Source: Nocardia miyunensis NBRC 108239
Lineage (GTDB): Bacteria > Actinomycetota > Actinomycetes > Mycobacteriales > Mycobacteriaceae
NCBI RefSeq assembly: GCF_001613065.1
Contig: NZ_BDBQ01000083.1
Location: 18,465 to 82,464, forward strand
Direction of reading: 5' to 3'
Length of the DNA: 64,000 bases
Under the pieces are notes generated by a model that saw only the letters and a list, made by a program, of their open reading frames with translations, was not told the DNA's origin and searched no databases. Positions within the stretch are counted from its first letter, which is position 1, and each line of letters begins with the position of its first letter. The translations under genes and the position numbers were made by a program. Positions 26,957-35,536 of this stretch are shown here, one piece after another.

Positions 26957-29440
26957 TCAGCGGCCGAACCGCAGCGTGACCGAGGCGGATTCGGGGACGC
27001 TGCGACAGGTCAGGACCGCGCCGTCGGCGATTTCGGCCGACGTGAGCGCGAGCATCGGATCCTCGTCCATGCGCACTGTGCCGGATCGTACTGTGGCGAT
27101 GCAGGTTCCGCACGATCCGCCGAGGCAGGAATAGGGCAGATCCTCGCGGTGCGCGAGGGCGGCGTCGAGGATGTGGCCGCCCTGCGGCATGGTGAACACC
27201 AGATCCTCGCCGTGGCCGGTGAGGGTGACCGTGCACGGCGGCCGATCCGGCTGCGGGGCCGCGGGTTCGGGCTCGCGGGTCCGGAAACGCTCGATATGTA
27301 TGTGGGACTGTGCGACGCCGCCGTCCAGGAGTGCGTCGCGGGCGGCCGAGAGCAGCGAGTCCGGTCCGCACAGGTACCAGCGGTCGGCGTCGAGGCCGGG
27401 GAGTTCGCGGATGTCCATGCGGCCGTGGCGGTATTCGATGCCGGGGGTGGCCGACGGTAGGGGTGTGCCGTCTCGGCGGGACAGGTGGTGGACGATCCGC
27501 AGCCGTCCGGGAAACCGGGCGGTCAGTGTGGTGAGCAGATCGCCGAGCATGATCGTCGTGCTGTCGCGGCTGCCGTAATACAGGGTGAAACGGCTGTGTG
27601 GGTCGTCCGCGAGGACGGCGGCGGCGATCGCGGCGACCGGGGTGATCCCGCTGCCCGCGGCGACGGCGGCGTGGTGACCCGTCGCCGGATCGCGGCGCGC
27701 GGTGAACGCTCCCGCCGGCTCGCCGACGTGCAGAACCGTTCCCGCGGTGAGTCGTTCGAGTGCGTACTCGGAGAAGACGCCGCCCTGCTGCCGTTTCACC
27801 GCGATGCGCAACCGGCCCGCATCGGGTGGATCGAACAGGGAGTAGCTGCGCCGGATCGCACGTTCATCGGCGGTGCCGCGGATGACGACGTGCTGTCCGG
27901 CGAGGTAGCCGAAACGATCCGCGAGCCGATCGGGGACCTCGAATTCGATCAGCACGCTGTCGACGGTGTCGCGCTCGACCGCGCGGACCGCAAGCAGGTG
28001 GAAGTCGTGTGCGGGAGTCTGCGGGATCGGGTCGAATCCGGTTGCCCGGGGCGGATATCCGGGTTTCACGACCTCACGCAGGAGATTCAGCCCGACCACG
28101 GCCCCGTTCGCGGCGATCCGGGTCAGCAGGGGCGGGCGGGCCACCGCCAGCGGACTGTCCAGCAGACCCGCGATGCGTGAGATCTGTTGTCCCACAGTCG
28201 CGTCCCGCGCACCGATGGCCATCGCCGTGCGTGCGGCCAGACCCAGCAGCTGGATCGGGATCCCGCGCGCGGCATCGACGTGCGGCATCGCGAGGTCGAA
28301 CAGCCGGGTGATCAGCCAGGGGTCATCGATGACTCGGGCCGCGGCGCGGAAGAACCTGCGCGGCAGATCGTGATCGCCCGCGGCGAGTACCTCGCGCAGC
28401 TGCATCGCCTGCATTGCCGAGACCGACATGCCCTGTCCGAACGCCGGACTGAAACTGCACACCGCGTCGCCGAGGACGAGCAGCCCGTCCGGGAAGCGGG
28501 ACAGGCGCTCGTAGCGGCGGCGTTGATTGGCCGGATAGCGGTAGGTGCTGATGCCGCTCACGGATTCGGCCGACAGCAGCGCCCGGGCGACGTCCGGTGG
28601 CGCGACCGAGGAGGCGAATCGCCAGAATCCGTCCTGGTCGGTCGGGGGATGGTCCGCGCCGTAGCCGATCAGGGTCAGGATGTGCTTGCCCTCCTCGACC
28701 GCGAACAGGGCCAGGCCGCGCGCGGGATCCTGGTTCGCGACGACGATCTCCTTGTCGCCGCCCAGGTTCGCGGCCGAATCGTCCGGCAGGCGGATATAGC
28801 GGCTGGCGTACATCATGTCGATGCGCACGCCCTCCTCCGCGGGGCGCGGGTAGCCGAGCTCCTCGAGCCAGTCGATGATCGGGCCGTGGCGGCCCAGGCA
28901 ACTCACCACAAGATCCGCGAACAGCTCGTGCGGATGGTCGTCTCGCTCCGGCTGCACCAGAACTCCGGTGACCCTGGTTCGCGCGGAGTCGGTCAGCAGG
29001 TTCAGCGCGGTGCGGCGGTCCTGGATCTCGACATTGGGCAGGGCCCGGACGCGTTGCCGCACACGCCATTCCAGGAACGGGCGGCTCGCCTGCAACAGCG
29101 AGTATCCGGCGTCGGACTGCGACAGCGTGTATCCGGCGATGCTCATCCGCATCTCGGTCAGCGAGCGGCACCGCACCGCGCCGTCGGCGAGCAGTTCGGC
29201 GGTGATGCCCGGAAACAGTTCGGCCAGAACGCGTTCGCCGCGCGCGAGCAGGGCGTGCACATGTCTGCCCTGCGGCACGCCGCGGCGGTCGCCGGGGGTG
29301 GACAGGTCGTCGCGTTCGAGCACGGTCACCGAGGCGAAACTCTCGCTCAGCACCCGCGCGGTGAGCAGCCCGGCCATGCTCGCGCCCAGGACCACGGCAT
29401 GTCCGCGTCGCGCCGGATGGGCCTGCCCGCGTGCGGTCAT
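26957..29440 (-). CDS. Fusion of FAD-dependent monooxygenase and 2Fe-2S flavin reductase
   Basis: 827 residues. Residues 1 to about 430 are a class A-type FAD monooxygenase/epoxidase (VLGASMAGLLTARVL for FAD, ERDDL, then LLVLGDAVCSFSPAFGQGMS). Residues about 490-740 are a PaaE/ferredoxin-NADP reductase-type module (RSYSLFD for flavin, AAGSGITPVAAI for NAD, YLCGPDSLL). Residues 745-827 are a plant-type ferredoxin with SCLGGSCGTC and a last Cys in LTCRS. The usual separate polypeptides are here joined with no frameshift. Reductase-ferredoxin normally feeds haem or non-haem iron oxygenases, so its fusion to a self-sufficient flavin enzyme is odd. It is divergent from a TetR gene with a perfect palindrome in between. 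Confidence 0.88.
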   Translation of the reverse strand: MTARGQAHPARRGHAVVLGASMAGLLTARVLSESFASVTVLERDDLSTPGDRRGVPQGRHVHALLARGERVLAELFPGITAELLADGAVRCRSLTEMRMSIAGYTLSQSDAGYSLLQASRPFLEWRVRQRVRALPNVEIQDRRTALNLLTDSARTRVTGVLVQPERDDHPHELFADLVVSCLGRHGPIIDWLEELGYPRPAEEGVRIDMMYASRYIRLPDDSAANLGGDKEIVVANQDPARGLALFAVEEGKHILTLIGYGADHPPTDQDGFWRFASSVAPPDVARALLSAESVSGISTYRYPANQRRRYERLSRFPDGLLVLGDAVCSFSPAFGQGMSVSAMQAMQLREVLAAGDHDLPRRFFRAAARVIDDPWLITRLFDLAMPHVDAARGIPIQLLGLAARTAMAIGARDATVGQQISRIAGLLDSPLAVARPPLLTRIAANGAVVGLNLLREVVKPGYPPRATGFDPIPQTPAHDFHLLAVRAVERDTVDSVLIEFEVPDRLADRFGYLAGQHVVIRGTADERAIRRSYSLFDPPDAGRLRIAVKRQQGGVFSEYALERLTAGTVLHVGEPAGAFTARRDPATGHHAAVAAGSGITPVAAIAAAVLADDPHSRFTLYYGSRDSTTIMLGDLLTTLTARFPGRLRIVHHLSRRDGTPLPSATPGIEYRHGRMDIRELPGLDADRWYLCGPDSLLSAARDALLDGGVAQSHIHIERFRTREPEPAAPQPDRPPCTVTLTGHGEDLVFTMPQGGHILDAALAHREDLPYSCLGGSCGTCIATVRSGTVRMDEDPMLALTSAEIADGAVLTCRSVPESASVTLRFGR

Positions 29441-29525
29441 CGGCGTCCTCCGGCGTCGTGGCCTGTCCGGCGGTGTGCGAAACCGCCGGTTACTGATACT
29501 GGATCGGAGAATAGTCTCAGTTAGT

Positions 29526-29540
29526 TGGTTGTCGCAACCA
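29526..29540. promoter_or_regulatory. Probable TetR operator (TGGTTG-TCG-CAACCA)
   Basis: A perfect 6+6 inverted repeat around TCG in the 153-bp gap between the divergent fusion oxidoreductase and TetR genes. It resembles the GTTGC-type palindrome near 17024, so related regulators may read related sites. Confidence 0.7.
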
Positions 29541-29593
29541 TTGTCATCCGGTTCGCGCGCGGCGGCAGGTGGCGTGCAGGTAGAAAAATAGGC

Positions 29594-30166
29594 ATGACCT
29601 CACCGACTCGATCCTCTGACGTGCTGCACGACGCGGCGGTCGAGCTGATCGCCGAGAGCGGTCTGGGCGCTCTGACCATCGGCGGCGTCGCGGAACGCGC
29701 CGGAGTTTCCCGCGCGACGGCCTACCGCGAGTTCGGCGACAAGGACGGCCTGCTCGCCGCCATCGGTCGCGGCGAGGTGGTCAAGATGATCACCGCCGCG
29801 TACACCGAGCTGGACCTGTTCGCCCCGCCCGCGCGAATCGTCCACGCCGTAACCCTTTTCGCGCTCGGCTACCTGCGCAAGCACGCCGCGTTCGGATACA
29901 TCCGCGATCACGAACCAGCATGGCTGATCAACGTCGCCATCACGCACGGTAAATCGGAATTGAACCTGGTCGAAACCGTCGCCGCCCTGGCCGCACCCCT
30001 GATCGCCGCCCGCGCCGACGACGCCCTCGCCCTGACACCCGTGCAGGCCGCCGAGGTCGTGGTCCGCATCGTCCTGTCGCACGTCCTACTCGCCCACAGC
30101 AACCTGAGCGACGAACAGGTCGCCGCCACCGCCACCCGCGCGGTGGTTCTCGACCCCGAGGCGTGA
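29594..30166 (+). CDS. TetR family regulator
   Basis: 190 residues from ATG 29594. N-terminal helix-turn-helix (VLHDAAVELIAESGLGALTI, then VSRATAYREFGDKDGLLAAI) and an all-helical C-terminal domain ending VLDPEA. By divergent position and the palindrome it should control the monooxygenase-reductase fusion gene. Confidence 0.92.
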   Translation: MTSPTRSSDVLHDAAVELIAESGLGALTIGGVAERAGVSRATAYREFGDKDGLLAAIGRGEVVKMITAAYTELDLFAPPARIVHAVTLFALGYLRKHAAFGYIRDHEPAWLINVAITHGKSELNLVETVAALAAPLIAARADDALALTPVQAAEVVVRIVLSHVLLAHSNLSDEQVAATATRAVVLDPEA

Positions 30167-30220
30167 TGTCCGGGTGATACGGATTATCAATTTCGTATCA
30201 CTAGTGGACTCTGATGGGCG

Positions 30221-30649
30221 TTGACGGAGCTCGACCCGATCTTTGATAGGACGCGGATTCGGCCCCGTCCGAGGTTCGACCGGGAACGTGAGTGGAAGGC
30301 GCTGACCGGATTCGTCACCAGCGGACAGCCACACGCGACCCTCGGCGTGGTGTCGGGTCGGTGGCGTCAAGGTAAGACATTCCCGCTGGAGGCGTTGTGC
30401 GAGACGGCCGGTGGCTTCTGCTTCGCCGCCGATCAAGCCACCGAGACGGAATCGTTGAGGTATTTCAGCGACGCGATTGCCGAATTCACCGGGTCGGCGC
30501 TGCCCGTCAGCTTGGGTGATGGGCGGCAAGCGGTCGATGGGCTGCTGGCGGTGACGGCCGAGCGGGAGATTCCGGTGGTGATCGATGAGTTCGCGTCCCA
30601 TCTGATCGATATTGCTGCGGTCCGAATGCGCAGGCGGAGATGGCTATGA
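30221..30649 (+). pseudogene. 5' fragment of an AAA-type ATP-binding protein
   Basis: The frame encodes the start of the archaeal-type ATPase/DUF234-like family: FDREREWKALTGFV, LGVVSGRWRQGKTFPLEALC with a Walker A (GRWRQGKT) and PVVIDEFAS (Walker B). After about 130 residues homology stops and the frame ends in RMRRRRWL. Intact members run to 450-500 residues, so three quarters is missing. The break lies next to the broken hydrolase gene converging from the other side, suggesting one deletion removed both 3' ends. Confidence 0.75.
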
Positions 30650-30657
30650 GCAGTGGG

Positions 30658-31766
30658 TCAGGTCGAACTGCTCGACTGGTCGACGGCTCGGTCCAGGTCT
30701 TCGGGAAGTAGGAAGCGGTGGTCGGCCAAGGCTCTGGCTGCGGCCTGTATGGCGGCGGTGTCCGGGGTGGTCGGGGATCCGGAAGTGAGACGGCTGCCGA
30801 GCATTTCGCAGAGGACGTCGGGGAGGCCGTCCATGTGGATCCGGGGGTTCCAGCCGGTGTAGGCGGCTGTTCCGGCGGCGAGGTCGGGGAGACGGATACC
30901 GGCCAGTTCGTTGCCGTGCTCGTCCACGGTCGAGACCAGGGCGATGAGTGGATCGCCCAGTGCGAGAGGCAGTTCCGTGCTGTTCGGGTCGATGACCGGC
31001 GTCCACGGCAGGTGTTCGGGATCGGGGAGGGCGGCGTCGGGGAATATCGCGCGGATCTGCTCGAGGACCTGTTCGCGGGTGGCGGCGGTGCCGTTCGCGC
31101 GGCGGGGGACCTGGCTCGGTCCCGGCTCGCGGCGGTCGCAGACCCACTGTTCGAGTTGGACGAACAACGCGCGCAGTACGAGTGCGGGATCCAGTTCGTG
31201 CGGTGGATTGGCAAGGGGCATGATCTTTTTCATCTCCGGCGCCGGGCCGATGTGGTCGGTGCCGGAGAACAGGTGGGCTCGGGCGTCGGGATCCTCGGGC
31301 AGATCCTCGCCGGTGCGGGGATCCTGGTGGATCAGCCGGGCTCGACCTCGGCGATCGGTGCGTCGAGCCGCAACGCACCGCATTCGCGGCGAACGTCCCA
31401 CTGCCAGCCGCACCAGGCGACGGTCCAGCCGCGTCGGAACGGGAACGCATCGCCCGCGGACGGCGCGGCGGTCGGATCGAACGACAGGGGAGTGGGTTCC
31501 GCATTGCACGGAAGCCCAAGGGCCATACCGCGATTCGGCACCGCGAGCAGGGTGCGGCCATTGCCGCCCGTCCGCGGGCGCAGCATCCGGACATCCGCGT
31601 CGAACCGGACGCGCCCGTCCCCGGTGCGCGGGGCCCGGTCGAGATCGACGATGCGAGCGTTCGCCGCGGCTGCCGGATCAACAGCGAATTCCGCAGTGGC
31701 CGTGAGCCATTCGTAGGGAAAATCCTGGTGCGGCTCGGTCGAGTGAATGGTCAGGGTCTCGAGCAA
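30658..31766 (-). pseudogene. Broken alpha/beta hydrolase-domain (PF20091-like) gene
   Basis: Two minus-strand pieces in different frames belong to one family. The 5' piece (31332-31766) has FPYEWLTATAEFAVDP, IVDLDRAPRTGDGRVRFDAD, LLAVPNRG and RRGWTVAWCGWQWDVRR. The 3' piece (30658-31330 in another frame) has HELDPALVLRALFVQLEQWV, LPWTPVIDPNS, VSTVDEHGNELAGIRLPDLA and YTGWNPR. A frameshift and loss of the central catalytic section separate them. The intact family is about 600-700 residues. Its start region (MLETLTIHSTEPHQ) is intact. Confidence 0.75.
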
Positions 31767-32053
31767 CGCTGCTCCCTCGTTGGCTGTGATCGTGGCATCC
31801 GCTTCGGTGGGCCCGGTCGCGCTGTGCCGCCTTCTCGGTTCGGCAGGGTGTGATGTGGCACGGGCAGGGGAGCCTGTCGACCTCGATGGTGCTCGCGCGG
31901 CGCCGTGGCCTGCGGCGGATGTCAGAGTTCGGTCATGATTTGCGGGCCCTGAAATGCCGCCGGGGGTCCTAGCGTCGAAGCCATGGATGCGATTTCAGGA
32001 GACGGCCCGGTGGTGCCGAGAGTTGGTCGCGGCTGTACCGGGTCCCCGGGACG

Positions 32054-32893
32054 ATGCGAAGGCGGAGTGTCGGATCGGGTGGTGCGGCGGTGACCGTGGG
32101 GCCGGTACCAGGGCAGTTGCGGGCGGCCGCCAGGGGAAATGCCGGTGTCTCGGCGTTGTCGGATGTGTCGGTGGCCTATCTGAGCGCGCTCGCCGGCGAG
32201 CCGGTCTGGGCCCGCACGCAAGGCGGAGTGCGGCTGCGGTTGCCGATGCGGCGGTGGCTGGGGTTCCCCGACGCCGCACATCGCGCCGATGAGGCGCTCA
32301 TTCGTCACTGCGACGGTCCGAGTCTCGATATCGGCTGTGGCCCGGGAAGATTGGTCGCCGACCTGCTGGGGCGCGGAGTTCCCGCCCTGGGGATCGACAC
32401 CGATGCCATCGCGATCGCGGTCAGCCGCCGACGAGGCGCTCCCGCACTGTGCCGGGATGTGTTCGATCCGGTGCCGGGCCAGGGGCGGTGGCGCTGTGCT
32501 CTACTCGCCGACGGCAATATCGGCATCGGCGCAGATCCCGTGCGGCTGCTACGGCGGGTCCGGGAATTGCTTGCGCCGGACGGTGTCGCGATCGTCGAAT
32601 TCGCTTCGGCGGGTGTGGGATTGCAGAGCCATCGGATCAGACTGGAGACCGGCGGGTGGTCCGGCAGTTGGTTCGCCTGGGCGCAGGTCGGCGTCGACGC
32701 CGCCGGGGTGGTCGCGGAACGGGCCGGGTTGCGGATGCTCGAGATGGAAGCGGTGGGCGGACGTCATATCGGGTTGCTGGCTCACGAAATTCACTGTTGC
32801 GCATCGTCGATCGCATCCCTCTCGATACGCGGGAACGGATGTTCGGCTTCGAGCAGGTACGCCAACTCGATCAACGTCCGTTCGTCGCCGTAG
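32054..32893 (+). CDS. Class I SAM-dependent methyltransferase
   Basis: 279 residues from ATG 32054, or 267 from GTG 32090. Motif I is LDIGCGPGRLVADLLGRG (about residue 92), motif II ALGIDTD, then a ALLADGNIGIG post-I segment and LLAPDGVAIVEFAS. The last 30 or so codons run antisense over the 3' end of the convergent amidase gene and read like spill-over (Ser-rich), so the native C-terminus may have been lost. No substrate can be told. The 287 bp before it (31767-32053) hold no clear gene. Confidence 0.75.
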   Translation: MRRRSVGSGGAAVTVGPVPGQLRAAARGNAGVSALSDVSVAYLSALAGEPVWARTQGGVRLRLPMRRWLGFPDAAHRADEALIRHCDGPSLDIGCGPGRLVADLLGRGVPALGIDTDAIAIAVSRRRGAPALCRDVFDPVPGQGRWRCALLADGNIGIGADPVRLLRRVRELLAPDGVAIVEFASAGVGLQSHRIRLETGGWSGSWFAWAQVGVDAAGVVAERAGLRMLEMEAVGGRHIGLLAHEIHCCASSIASLSIRGNGCSASSRYANSINVRSSP

Positions 32894-34212
32894 GCGGCGG
32901 AGAGCTGCACGCCGATCGGAAGTCCTTCGGGTGTGCGGCCCATCGGGAGCGAGACGGCCGGTGTCCCGGCGATATTGTTCAGCGGCGTATATGCCACGTA
33001 GTTCGTGAGCCGGTCGATCAACTCGGGGAACGGGACCGTCGGCGCGATGTAACCGAGCCGTGCGGTGGTGTGCGAAAGTACCGGTGAGACAACAACTTCG
33101 TGCCGAGCGAACATCCGGGCGTAGGCGGCGGGAACGCGGCGCAGCCGCCACAGCGCGCTCGGGGTCCGGTGGAAGGTGCGCAGGTGCTGCGCCCGCAGGC
33201 CACGAGTGAGTCCGTCGATGCGCGTCGCGTCGAAGGACCGGTCCAGGATGAGCCGGCCGGTGCGGACCGCGAGATCGGCCAGCAGCGCCCAATATTGGAC
33301 GAAATCGGCGGCGAACTGCGCGGTGACCGGCAACGTGATCGGCTCGACGATGTGACCGGCCCGCTCGAGCAGGGTGACGGTGTGTTCGACGGCGGCCCGG
33401 GTGGGCGCGTCCACGCCGGCGCCGGTCACGCTTTCCGTGATCAGCCCGACCCGCAGCCTGCGTCGCGCCGGGCCGCGCACATCGCCGATCGGCGCGAGAC
33501 TCGGGTTGCGCCAGACGTTTTCGGCCGCAGCGAGGAATGCGGCGGTATCGCGCACCGTGCGGGTGAGCACCCCCTCGGAGATCATGTGGATCGGCAGGCG
33601 CCGCACCTGCTCGCCGTCGATGTGACGGCCGCGGCTCGGCTTGAGTCCGACGAGTCCGACGCAGGCGGCCGGAATGCGAATCGACCCGCCGCCGTCGTTG
33701 GCGTGCGCGATCGGCACGACTCCCGCCGCGACCAGCGCGGCCGAACCGCCCGAGGACGCCCCGGTCGAATAGTCGAGATGCCATGGATTGCGTGCGGGTG
33801 GTTCGGTCATGAACTCGGTGGTGGCGTTGAAACCGAACTCCGGCAACCGGGATTTGCCGATGAGGGACAGGCCGGTGCCGAGGAACTGTTCGGCGTACGC
33901 GCCGTTCCGCGCGGCCGGCCGGGCCTGAAAGGCATTGCTGCCGTGCGTGGTTGGCAGACCGGCGACGTCGGTGTTGTCCTTCACGAATGTCGGCACGCCG
34001 TAGAGGGCGGACTCGGTGCGGTCCGAATGGCGCGGGGCGTCGTAGATCGTGCTCGCCACCGCGTGCAACCGCGGGTCGACCAGGCGTGCGCGTTCGATCG
34101 CCGCGGCGGCGAGTTCCTGTGGGCTGACCGCGCCCTCGCGGACCTGCTCGGCGAGGGCTACCGCATCGAATCCGCCGAGCGCGTCGTCGCGAAAGGCGTG
34201 CAGAGACGTCAT
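32791..34212 (-). CDS. Amidase signature family protein
   Basis: 473 residues. Amidase signature with catalytic Lys in GVPTFVKDNTDVAG (about residue 78), the cis-Ser and nucleophile Ser in YSTGASSGGSAALVAAGVV (about 150-170), and IPAACVGLVGLKPSRGR. The C-terminal half (NIAGTPAVSLPMGRTPEGLP) is also canonical. It hydrolyses an amide, substrate unknown. Its last 100 bp overlap the 3' end of the convergent methyltransferase gene. A second amidase is at 35537-36991, not closely similar. Confidence 0.92.
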   Translation of the reverse strand: MTSLHAFRDDALGGFDAVALAEQVREGAVSPQELAAAAIERARLVDPRLHAVASTIYDAPRHSDRTESALYGVPTFVKDNTDVAGLPTTHGSNAFQARPAARNGAYAEQFLGTGLSLIGKSRLPEFGFNATTEFMTEPPARNPWHLDYSTGASSGGSAALVAAGVVPIAHANDGGGSIRIPAACVGLVGLKPSRGRHIDGEQVRRLPIHMISEGVLTRTVRDTAAFLAAAENVWRNPSLAPIGDVRGPARRRLRVGLITESVTGAGVDAPTRAAVEHTVTLLERAGHIVEPITLPVTAQFAADFVQYWALLADLAVRTGRLILDRSFDATRIDGLTRGLRAQHLRTFHRTPSALWRLRRVPAAYARMFARHEVVVSPVLSHTTARLGYIAPTVPFPELIDRLTNYVAYTPLNNIAGTPAVSLPMGRTPEGLPIGVQLSAAYGDERTLIELAYLLEAEHPFPRIERDAIDDAQQ

Positions 34213-34400
34213 GTCCGGGAGTCTAGATGCGCTGTTCGAGGCATATCTGCATGCGGCGCGTCATCCGGAGTCCGGCGGTGCGGGCGCTCGCGCGCGGAAC
34301 GCTGCCCGGTGAGCGGCTGCCGCCGGTGCGGCGAGTGCCTGCGATTCGATTCGAATAGCTAACTATCCGCAATGATTTGCTGGGTAAATTAGGACAAAAC

Positions 34401-34432
34401 GGTGGGCACCGACCGATCGGTCGGTGCCCACC
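34401..34432. terminator. Perfect 32-base palindrome, terminator of the LGFP gene
   Basis: GGTGGGCACCGACC, then GATC, then GGTCGGTGCCCACC; 14-bp arms. On the minus strand it follows the LGFP stop by 17 bases and is followed by GTTTTG and an AT-rich stretch, a good intrinsic terminator. Confidence 0.88.
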
Positions 34433-34448
34433 TGTTAGTCGCGCGGGA

Positions 34449-34790
34449 TCAGGCCCGGTTGACCGAAGTGCTGTTGTCAGCAAACGAGTAGCTGATCGAG
34501 CCGTGCTCGAAGTTGCTGACCTTGCCGCCCTCGATGTCCTGCTCGTCGGAGGTCGGGTAGCCGAGCGGGCCGCCCGCGCCGCCCTCGGCCTCCCATGCCT
34601 TGCGGATCTCGCCGTACACGGTGTAGGTGCCCGTCGGGAGGTTGAAATAGATGACGCCGCCGGTGAATTCCTGGTACTTGCCGCCGTTGGGGGCGTCCAG
34701 TTCCTCCGAGGTCGGCTCGCCCAAGGGGCTCGACGCACCGCCGGCTTCGTTGTAGTGGTCGCCGATCGTTCCCTTGACTTCGAATCCCAT
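34449..34790 (-). CDS. LGFP-repeat protein
   Basis: 113 residues from ATG 34790 with GGAAGGAA upstream. Two LGFP-type repeats: GDHYNEAGGASSPLGEPTSE with KYQEFTGGVIYFN, then RKAWEAEGGAGGPLGYPTSD with VSNFEHGSISYSF. LGFP repeats occur in secreted envelope proteins of mycolic-acid bacteria (for example on trehalose mycolyltransferases), where they may bind the cell wall. There is no signal peptide here, so this copy is either cytosolic or exported by another route. Confidence 0.88.
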   Translation of the reverse strand: MGFEVKGTIGDHYNEAGGASSPLGEPTSEELDAPNGGKYQEFTGGVIYFNLPTGTYTVYGEIRKAWEAEGGAGGPLGYPTSDEQDIEGGKVSNFEHGSISYSFADNSTSVNRA

Positions 34791-35536
34791 TCGACAGGTT
34801 CCTTCCGTGCAGATCCATACGTACTGGCAAATGCCGAGCATCACGCTATCGCACGTTCGCCGATTCCGTGTAGCGAGTCACGTATCGATCAGCATCCGTA
34901 CACGCCACGTTCGCTCGGGCGCATCCATCCCCGAAACTGCCCATCTGGCACTCATTTAGCTATCTACCAGCGACGCAGTGGACAACGCTCTGCCGCGCAC
35001 TATTCGATTCCGCCCACCCCGACGGACCGTTCCGTGATGGACTTGTTACCCGATCCCATTGCTCGCCAGAGCGTTTCCCGGCCCTCTCTCGATGATCCCC
35101 ACCCACTTCGGTCATCCGACGACGACTACTCCCCCAACCGACCACCGGATCCGCCGGAACCCGTACCTACCCGATGCCTGAATGTCCTTGTGCCGCCAAC
35201 GATCCGGCCTCACCGAAGACCGACCCGCGACAAGATCCCAAAACTCGTCCACGCCGCAGGTCGCGATTCGGGCCGCACACATCCTTCGACGCCGATCCGT
35301 CCGAAGTGGTGGCGCCCCGGAGGCTCGCCCTGCCCTGACCGCAGCTGATCTCGACGCGCTCGAAAAGCGAAGCGCGAGAACAGCTGTGGTTCCACCGAGC
35401 GTATGAATCCGCACCGAATACCGTCGAAATAGCGATATACCAATGTGTTTCGGCACCTCGTGGCGACTGCGACCGGCGGCTGCTCACGAAAACTCGGCGT
35501 GCTCCACACTCACGATGTCGCCACGCAGGGAAAGCT
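34791..35536. other. Long intergenic region without a recognised gene
   Basis: 746 bp, less GC-rich than its surroundings at 34800-35000 and 35380-35450. All open frames lack ribosome binding sites, domain signs or actinobacterial codon bias. It may be decayed DNA between the LGFP gene and the second amidase. Confidence 0.5.
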
